From Ruminiclostridium cellobioparum subsp. termitidis CT1112 (GTDB lineage: Bacteria; Bacillota; Clostridia; Acetivibrionales; DSM-1351), in NCBI RefSeq assembly GCF_000350485.1, contig NZ_AORV01000042.1, forward strand, positions 21,450 through 85,449: a stretch of 64,000 nucleotides of DNA, written 5' to 3'. The translations under genes were made by a program, and so were the position numbers. This document shows, in pieces, positions 62,778-64,000 of the stretch (positions are counted from its first letter, which is position 1; the number at the start of each line of letters is the position of its first letter). Under the pieces are notes generated by a model that was given only the letters and a program-made list of their open reading frames with translations, was not told the DNA's origin and made no database searches.

Positions 62778-63085
62778 TGGAAATACCCTCCTTGAATAGC
62801 GAGATTTGTGTAAGACATGTCTAAATTTCAAAATTATTATATCATCATGAAATTCTTTTTATCAGTAGTAAAAAAGTTAGAATAGGTGGCTAAAACCTAC
62901 TTTTATATGAGAACATTGATGTCAGCAGGATTTTAAGTTATAAGATAACATTGGTATAACCATATAATTTTAATTTCAGGGAAAGATACACTTTTTTACT
63001 TATGGAAGTAAATAATGGTTTATGATATACTAAATTTATGTTTACATATGCTTAGTTTTGAAATTAATTATAGGTGGTGAACTTT
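62778..63085. other. Divergent intergenic region with no gene
   Basis: 308 AT-rich bases between the GH127-type gene and the AraC-type regulator gene. It must hold both promoters; a TATACT -10-like element for the plus-strand gene lies near 63026, but no confident -35, operator or repeat was found. Confidence 0.4.
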
Positions 63086-63973
63086 GTGAAATTTGTAAAG
63101 TTTGACATAAGTACTCCTCTCTCCTATATTTCAAGTGGCAGATTCATATCTAAAGGAGAATGGTGTCATGCTAAACGCAATATTGACAGCTTTGTCATAA
63201 TATATGGAATTGAGGGAACGGCATATATTCAGCAGGCTCAAGAGTGTTTTGAAATTTCTCCGGGCAGTACGCTGCTCCTTATGCCGCAAACCGTACATGA
63301 GGGCTATAAGGTTTCAGAAGAAGTTGTCTCTTATTATTGGTGTCATTTCTACTCCCAAACTCCCTATGAGATATTGGATGAAAAAGATCTTTCAAATGAG
63401 TTTTCACTGATGAGATTTAACAATTTTGATCAGCAAGTTGTACTGTTGCCATTATTCCAAGCATTTGAATCAATCGAAATAATTCATATTTTATTCAGAC
63501 AATTGATTCACTCCCAAAGCTTTAACCGCCATACAAAATATCAAACCAATTTGTTTCTGACCTCATTGGCCCTTGAAATTACAGAGCTGACTATTTTAAA
63601 CTACTATAAATCAAATATGGGCAATGACATTAACAGCAGTGTTTTTAATTCGGTTTTGGAATGGATACGTATAAATATAAAAAAATCAATTCATATATCC
63701 GATATTGCAGATAAATATAATTATAATGTGGACTACTTTAACCGGATATTCAAACAAAAGACCGGAATGAGCCTATTGAGATATATTAATGACAGAAAGT
63801 TGTCAAAAGCCAAAGAAATGCTGGTAAATACCAATTACAGCATTAAGGAAATCTCCTATCACCTGGGATTTGATGACGAGAAATATTTTATGAAGTTATT
63901 CAAAAAACATGAACATCTGACTCCAACGCAGTATAGAAATGCATTTTATTACACACATTTAAACAACCACTGA
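63086..63973 (+). CDS. AraC-family transcriptional regulator with cupin sensor domain
   Basis: 295 residues. An N-terminal cupin-like domain (about 25-110; IYGIEGTAYIQQ, ISPGSTLLLMPQTVHEGY) that likely binds a sugar, then an AraC double helix-turn-helix at about 190-290 (IHISDIADKYNYNVDYFNRIF; IKEISYHLGFDDEKYFMKLF). GTG at 63086 is chosen, with AGGTGG eight bases upstream; GTGs at 63074 and 63077 overlap that site. Divergent from the GH127-type gene, which it probably controls together with the importer. Confidence 0.9.
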   Translation: MKFVKFDISTPLSYISSGRFISKGEWCHAKRNIDSFVIIYGIEGTAYIQQAQECFEISPGSTLLLMPQTVHEGYKVSEEVVSYYWCHFYSQTPYEILDEKDLSNEFSLMRFNNFDQQVVLLPLFQAFESIEIIHILFRQLIHSQSFNRHTKYQTNLFLTSLALEITELTILNYYKSNMGNDINSSVFNSVLEWIRINIKKSIHISDIADKYNYNVDYFNRIFKQKTGMSLLRYINDRKLSKAKEMLVNTNYSIKEISYHLGFDDEKYFMKLFKKHEHLTPTQYRNAFYYTHLNNH

Positions 63974-64000
63974 TGCAAGATTATAAAGAAAAAGCCGAAC

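Noticed and set aside
1..64000. Anti-phage defence, secondary-metabolite, rRNA or insertion-sequence genes
   Set aside because: I looked for these across both strands and saw no transposase, nuclease-helicase sets, NRPS/PKS domains or rRNA.

Overview
The window looks like chromosome of a spore-forming, low-GC, anaerobic-type Firmicute, most likely a plant-polysaccharide-degrading clostridium (Ruminiclostridium-like; this is inference). The evidence is the ftsA-ftsZ ... spoIIGA-sigE-sigG order, two T-box leaders, spore-coat-type genes, several YesM/YesN-type sensor pairs beside sugar ABC importers, L-rhamnose isomerase and a GH127-type glycosidase.

Layout. 1-3.8 kb: the 5' end of a sugar-binding lipoprotein gene, divergent from a histidine kinase / AraC-type regulator pair. 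3.9-7.4 kb (minus): nrdR, sigG, sigE, spoIIGA, with recognisable sporulation promoters. 7.4-12.7 kb: a Bce-type peptide-antibiotic sensing and export module (regulator, kinase, ATPase, permease) plus a 233-bp palindromic element, both lying between ftsZ and the spoIIG operon. 12.8-17.6 kb (minus): ftsZ, ftsA, small basic protein, divIB/ftsQ and the C-terminal 302 codons of murA. 17.6-28.7 kb: murT, gatD, a T-box-controlled DAHP synthase, a lytic transglycosylase, coaE, polA, an ECF sigma/anti-sigma pair and a receiver protein. 28.7-29.1 kb: the N-terminal 116 codons of murA.

The main discovery is that murA is cut in two by about 11.1 kb. The two halves are on the same strand and in the same frame, and each ends in the same 15-bp sequence CACAACCACCCGGAT, which encodes the PGGC active-site loop including the catalytic cysteine. 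Recombination between the two 15-bp copies would restore a 418-codon murA, essentially the length of E. coli MurA. No recombinase is visible in the segment, and the segment carries normally essential genes (polA, coaE).

29.4-34.4 kb: two small spore-coat-like genes, tyrS with a T-box, a DUF421/DUF4363 pair and a cation exchanger. 34.5-39.8 kb (minus): a surface-polysaccharide block with glycosyltransferase, FkbM-type methyltransferase and three enzymes that fit synthesis of a UDP-activated N-acetyl-6-deoxy-L-hexosamine. 40-52.4 kb (minus): a repeat-rich coiled-coil protein, then a long sugar operon (binding protein, two permeases, kinase, regulator, two TIM-barrel isomerases, an old-yellow-enzyme-like protein, a sensory-rhodopsin-transducer-family protein, L-rhamnose isomerase, aldo/keto reductase). 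52.7-57.5 kb: tRNA-Val and miscellaneous genes. 57.6-64 kb: a second complete sugar importer, a GH127-type enzyme and a divergent AraC-type regulator. No importer here has its own ATPase, so a shared MsmX-type ATPase encoded elsewhere is likely (inference).
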